Shown: positions 8,770 through 11,209 of the stretch, in pieces | Numbering within the stretch: the stretch's first letter is position 1 | How the letters are laid out: the number at the start of each line of letters is the position of its first letter | Assembly: GCA_000697335.1 (NCBI GenBank) | Contig: JNEM01006253.1 | Coordinates: 1 to 11,209 of the forward strand | Direction: 5' to 3' | Source of the DNA: Conidiobolus incongruus B7586 | Lineage: Eukaryota > Entomophthoromycota > Entomophthoromycetes > Entomophthorales > Conidiobolaceae | Length of the DNA stretch: 11,209 bases | Notes under the pieces: generated by a model | What the model was told of the DNA's origin: nothing | What the model saw: the letters and a program-made list of their open reading frames with translations, nothing else | The model's database searches: none | Position numbers and translations under genes: made by a program

Positions 8770-9960
8770 AAATAAACGAGAAGTCAGCATCCAAGAAGTA
8801 TCCAAGGATTGGTACGACCATGTTGGTAGTTAATTTGTCCAAGGTATCGTGTAGTAGGGTACGTTCTCCAGGATTAATAGGTTGCATACCAATATTAAAT
8901 TTTAATCAACCGAGCATACTGGCTACTGTAGGAGTATGCTCAACCATGCCTTTCAAATACTTTTCTATAAGTGATACGAATAATTTTCTACTATTAAATT
9001 TCATTCGAAATTAACCAAGCTGGTGAGCATATTTTTGATGCTTCAAAATGTTCAAAATTACAATTAAGGCAATTTGACTGAGGCCCGAAGGATGCTGAAT
9101 AGACATGTCGTTATGGTATTCCATTTTGGATACAAACCATTAGGATTCCGTGATTCATGAAGTACGAAGTTCAGATTCTATGAGTTTAGTGAGTGAACCC
9201 ATTCCTATTAAGCGATCGTTGTTATTTAAGTTCAATAAAGGTAGTAATATATTTACTGAAAATTCATTTTCGCTATATTCACCATTAGGTTAATATGGAG
9301 TGAGCTGAAGGAAATAGTAGAGATTGACTTTAAGACTCATGAAGTCGAGAGATTGGCATACCTTGTAAAATTTTTTATTCTTTCAAGTCTGGTAATAGCA
9401 CCTGGAGGATTTTGATCAGTTAGCAATGTAAATAATAACCTAAATTTGGGACTATTAGGATACTCCCTATATTATTCATTAACAGTATGGTCAATAGAAC
9501 TTGAGATCAGTCTCTTTTCGTCAATATCTGCTACAAAAAATGATACATCTTTACTCTTATTAGTTTCTAAAGCAACAAGATATTCTCATTTAGCTATGAC
9601 TATCGGATCACCCCAATTGTCCAAAAAATGGCTGACTAACAAAGTGCATTGGTTTTGCCAATTGTCTTCACTATATATTGAGTGATATACTGCTCTTCTT
9701 GTATCAGCTCATTGTACCCTAGCAAATTGAGTCAAATTTCACGATCCCTTACCAGTGGCATACTTCATTTCCCTATCCAACTTCAACACTACCTGACCAT
9801 TTGGCACTTTATCAACCGTGGTATTCGTATTCTTTTCACATTTGAACATTTGCACTTAATTGACACTTGATTAATTGTAACGATTCAGGAAATGGAAGTC
9901 TGTGATCTAATAGAAAATGCTGGTCAGGATAATATTGAAAGATTTGTTACACTAATTATA
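8770..9960 (-). pseudogene. Decayed coding region of unrecognised family, about 1.2 kb
   Basis: The base composition is far more balanced than the flanks. On the minus strand, long stretches read as ordinary mixed-composition protein, separated by roughly ten breaks, so the region is clearly dead. The right half (about 9850-9350) and the left half (about 9375-8770) lie in different phases. Short readable blocks include KVPNGQVVLKLDREMKYATG in the right half and MQPINPGERTLLHDTL in the left half. The apparent end is a doubled TGA near 8770. I recognise no catalytic motif, zinc finger or polymerase signature and cannot assign it to a host gene, DNA transposon or virus-like element. Plus-strand frames in the same interval (8820-9014, 9446-9685, 9682-9870) are lower-complexity antisense readings of it. 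Adjacency to repeat copy B suggests a mobile-element gene. Confidence 0.55.
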
Positions 9961-10015
9961 ATCTTTTAAGTTGCCTTAATTGCTGAAATTGTTAACAGAG
10001 GTCTTTTGAGATAGG

Positions 10016-11209
10016 TATTTCAAATGATACAATCATTATTATTAATTTTTTACTCTATTAATTTTTTTAATTTATTATTGGTTATTTTTTATTAGTACAG
10101 AAACATCATGACACAATTTTAAATTAAAATTAAATAAAAATATTAATATATAATTTATAAAATTTAATACACAATATAAAATTAAAACTTTCTTTTATTA
10201 TGAATAATATCTGTCCTTATTTTTGGCAAGCTTCTAATGCCTAAAAAACAGTTCTTGTTATTATTGACTCAAATTTGATATTTCAAAATCATTTAATTTC
10301 TTTGCAAGGTTATTTTTCTTTAAGTATTTTTTTAATTGCTTAACATAAATATAATTATATAAGTTGTCATCAAGAAAATATATTCGATATTATAGTTTTT
10401 ATAGATATTTTTAAATAAAAAATCTTTAATAATTATTTTTGATATAATTTTTAATTATAATATAAAATAATAGATATTTTGAATATATAATTAAATTATC
10501 AATTAAAAATTATTTTATCTAAAATACTTATATAATATTTATTTTTTAATTGATTTGATTTTAAAAATTATGAAAATAAACCATATATTATAAAAATTTA
10601 TTATAATAATTAATATTTACTTATCAATAAGGTATTTGTTTAATTGGAATTTATATAAAGGATAATGTTAATTTAAACTAATTCTTTGTATTATTTTTTA
10701 GTAAAAATAATATTAAAAAATTTAAGATTTAATAATTATAATAATTTACTAGAGAACATTTTATTTTTGATTATAATTTATTAAATTTTATATAATTATA
10801 ACTATAATAGTTTTTTTCAACATATGTTAAATTATATGTTAATTATTTTATGATATTATTAATTTATCATAATATAAATTTTGATATATAAAATATATTT
10901 ATATTTTTAATATTAAATTTCCTAGATAATTTTCTAATTAATATAAAAGTTTTTTAATATAGATTTTTAATTTAATGATTAAAAATTAATAATAATATAA
11001 ATTAATCTTTTAATATTTAAATAGAATTGGAGTAATATTTTTTTAGCTTAAAAATGATAAATTTAAAAATTAATAACAAATTTAGATAAAATAATTTTTA
11101 TATAAATTGTTAGTAATTTTTAAGTTTTCTAAAATATTTATAATTAAGTTTTTTATAATATCAAAATAAAAGGCTTTTGATAATCTTTAATTAATTAAAT
11201 ATAAATTTA
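10016..11209. other. Extremely AT-rich gene desert, right flank
   Basis: Almost entirely A and T, with short runs and stops in every frame. About 10200-10320 is slightly less extreme but shows no gene, repeat or motif I recognise. No tandem array or telomere-like repeat is present. Confidence 0.7.

Noticed and set aside
8820-9870. Plus-strand open frames of 62-79 codons at 8820-9014, 9446-9685 and 9682-9870
   Set aside because: Their products are leucine/serine-rich with no motif, and the opposite strand reads much more like eroded protein; they look like antisense gaps between stops.
8770-9960. A recoded gene in which TGA means Trp (mitochondrial or Mollicutes-type origin) as explanation for the interrupted frame
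   Set aside because: Other stop types and a phase change also interrupt the region, TGG codons persist in it, and the intact GH16 gene uses TGA as stop; ordinary decay explains it better.
10000-10020. Third partial copy of the repeat start (GAGGTCTTTTGAGATAGG near 10000)
   Set aside because: Similarity to the start of copy A is limited to a few bases and does not continue downstream.

Overview
The window comes from a very AT-rich eukaryotic nuclear genome. Most of it is gene desert, with one intact protein gene and several eroded repeats and transposon remains. An early-diverging AT-rich fungus (Glomeromycotina-like) or a small invertebrate would both fit. The sequence alone does not decide between them. 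Nothing looks bacterial: there is no operon packing, no Shine-Dalgarno pattern, and long non-coding spacers flank the only gene.

Layout. 1-2034 is AT-rich desert. 2115-3281 (minus strand) is a complete, intronless gene for a secreted family GH16 beta-1,3-glucanase / beta-glucan-binding-type protein. It has a TATA-like box about 45 bp upstream of its ATG and an AATAAA signal 75 bp past its stop. 3340-5132 is desert. About 5133-5590 and 8101-8532 are two diverged copies, in the same orientation, of one dispersed repeat of about 430-460 bp. Between them lies a nested arrangement: the C-terminal half of a dead mariner-type transposase (7383-7743, plus strand) with a short solo LTR of 201 bp (7182-7382) directly beside it. 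The LTR is bounded by a perfect 5-bp target duplication, and faint transposase-like residues are visible on its far side. About 8770-9960 is a long decayed coding region on the minus strand whose family I do not recognise. It directly adjoins repeat copy B and may belong to the same element. 10016-11209 is extremely AT-rich desert.

How it fits together. The GH16 gene is the only functional-looking unit. It probably acts outside the cell on beta-1,3-glucan. Everything from about 5.1 kb to 10 kb reads as layers of element insertion followed by decay. That decay appears biased to C-to-T and G-to-A change, which would also explain the flanking AT richness. No tRNA, rRNA, CRISPR array or replication origin was found.
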